DNA of 13,117 bases from Acetobacteraceae bacterium (GTDB lineage Bacteria > Pseudomonadota > Alphaproteobacteria > Acetobacterales > Acetobacteraceae). Location: NCBI GenBank assembly GCA_947476855.1, contig CANJSR010000088.1:1-13117 (forward strand), in the 5' to 3' direction. Below the pieces are notes generated by a model, which was given only the letters and a program-made list of their open reading frames with translations, was not told where the DNA came from and did not search any database. The position numbers and the translations under genes were made by a program. Of the stretch, positions 12,970 through 13,117 are shown piece by piece; position 1 is the first letter of the stretch, and each line of letters starts with the position of its first letter.

Positions 12970-13117
12970 CTACGACTTCGGCTCTTCCGTCTGTTCCATC
13001 AGCGCCAGACCCTCCATCGCCAGACCATAGCCCAGCAGGTCCTGCATCCGTTTCCGCAGGTATTCGGTGAACATCAGCCGCGTATAGCGCAGCAGCAAAG
13101 TCGGCTTCTGGGCCAGC
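12970..13117 (-). CDS. C-terminal end of a probable enoyl-CoA hydratase/isomerase family protein (partial)
   Basis: Only the last 48 residues and a TAG stop (complement of 12970-12972) are in the window; the rest lies beyond 13117. The tail reads QKPTLLLRYTRLMFTEYL followed by RKRMQDLLGYGLAMEGLALM and ends EQTEEPKS. The pattern 'P..L.RYT+L....L+..........GYGLA.EGLA' is what I expect at the C-terminal helices of crotonase-superfamily proteins (CoA-thioester hydratases and isomerases). That identification rests on a short fragment without active-site residues, so it is tentative. Codon use and the intact frame to the window edge support a real gene. It converges on the PQQ dehydrogenase with the hairpin cluster between. 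Confidence 0.55.
   Translation of the reverse strand, partial: LAQKPTLLLRYTRLMFTEYLRKRMQDLLGYGLAMEGLALMEQTEEPKS

Overview
The window is high-GC, densely packed bacterial DNA with strong Shine-Dalgarno sites and ATGA-type overlaps. Gene content (an RbbA-type ABC exporter operon, a PQQ-dependent aldose dehydrogenase, luciferase-like flavin monooxygenases, an FNR/FixK-type operator) fits a free-living alphaproteobacterium, perhaps of the Acetobacteraceae/Rhodospirillales. That placement is inference. I see no tRNA, rRNA, IS element, phage gene or CRISPR array. Twelve protein genes can be supported, two of them cut by the window edges. 

Left block (1-4450) is a catabolic neighbourhood. It holds a fluoroacetate-dehalogenase-like hydrolase (minus, partial), then divergently an SsuD-type flavin monooxygenase followed by a two-domain ABM-like protein. 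A convergent short-chain dehydrogenase comes next, and divergent from it a second, F420-type luciferase-family oxidoreductase. Good sigma70-like promoters can be read at 931-959 (plus) and 3516-3544 (minus). Together they suggest oxidative and hydrolytic breakdown of an unidentified small organic compound, possibly halogenated or sulfonated. 

Middle block (4455-9376, minus) is a compact three-gene export operon in the order HlyD-type adaptor (yhiI-like), RbbA (ABC-ABC-permease fusion) and ABC-2 permease (yhhJ-like). It matches the E. coli yhiI-rbbA-yhhJ cluster as I recall it. The first two genes overlap by 4 bp and the last two are 3 bp apart. No outer-membrane channel gene is in view. 

Right block (9630-13117): a 254-bp divergent intergenic region carries a perfect TTGAT-N4-ATCAA box of the FNR/FixK/Anr family. 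It precedes a two-gene unit of unrecognised function (a 534-aa His-rich protein and a 125-aa protein). This is the part of the window most likely to hold something undescribed. A weak terminator follows, then a secreted PQQ-dependent aldose dehydrogenase. Next is a cluster of four adjacent hairpins that looks like a dispersed palindromic repeat and may also stop transcription. Last is the C-terminal tail of a minus-strand protein, probably of the enoyl-CoA hydratase/isomerase family.
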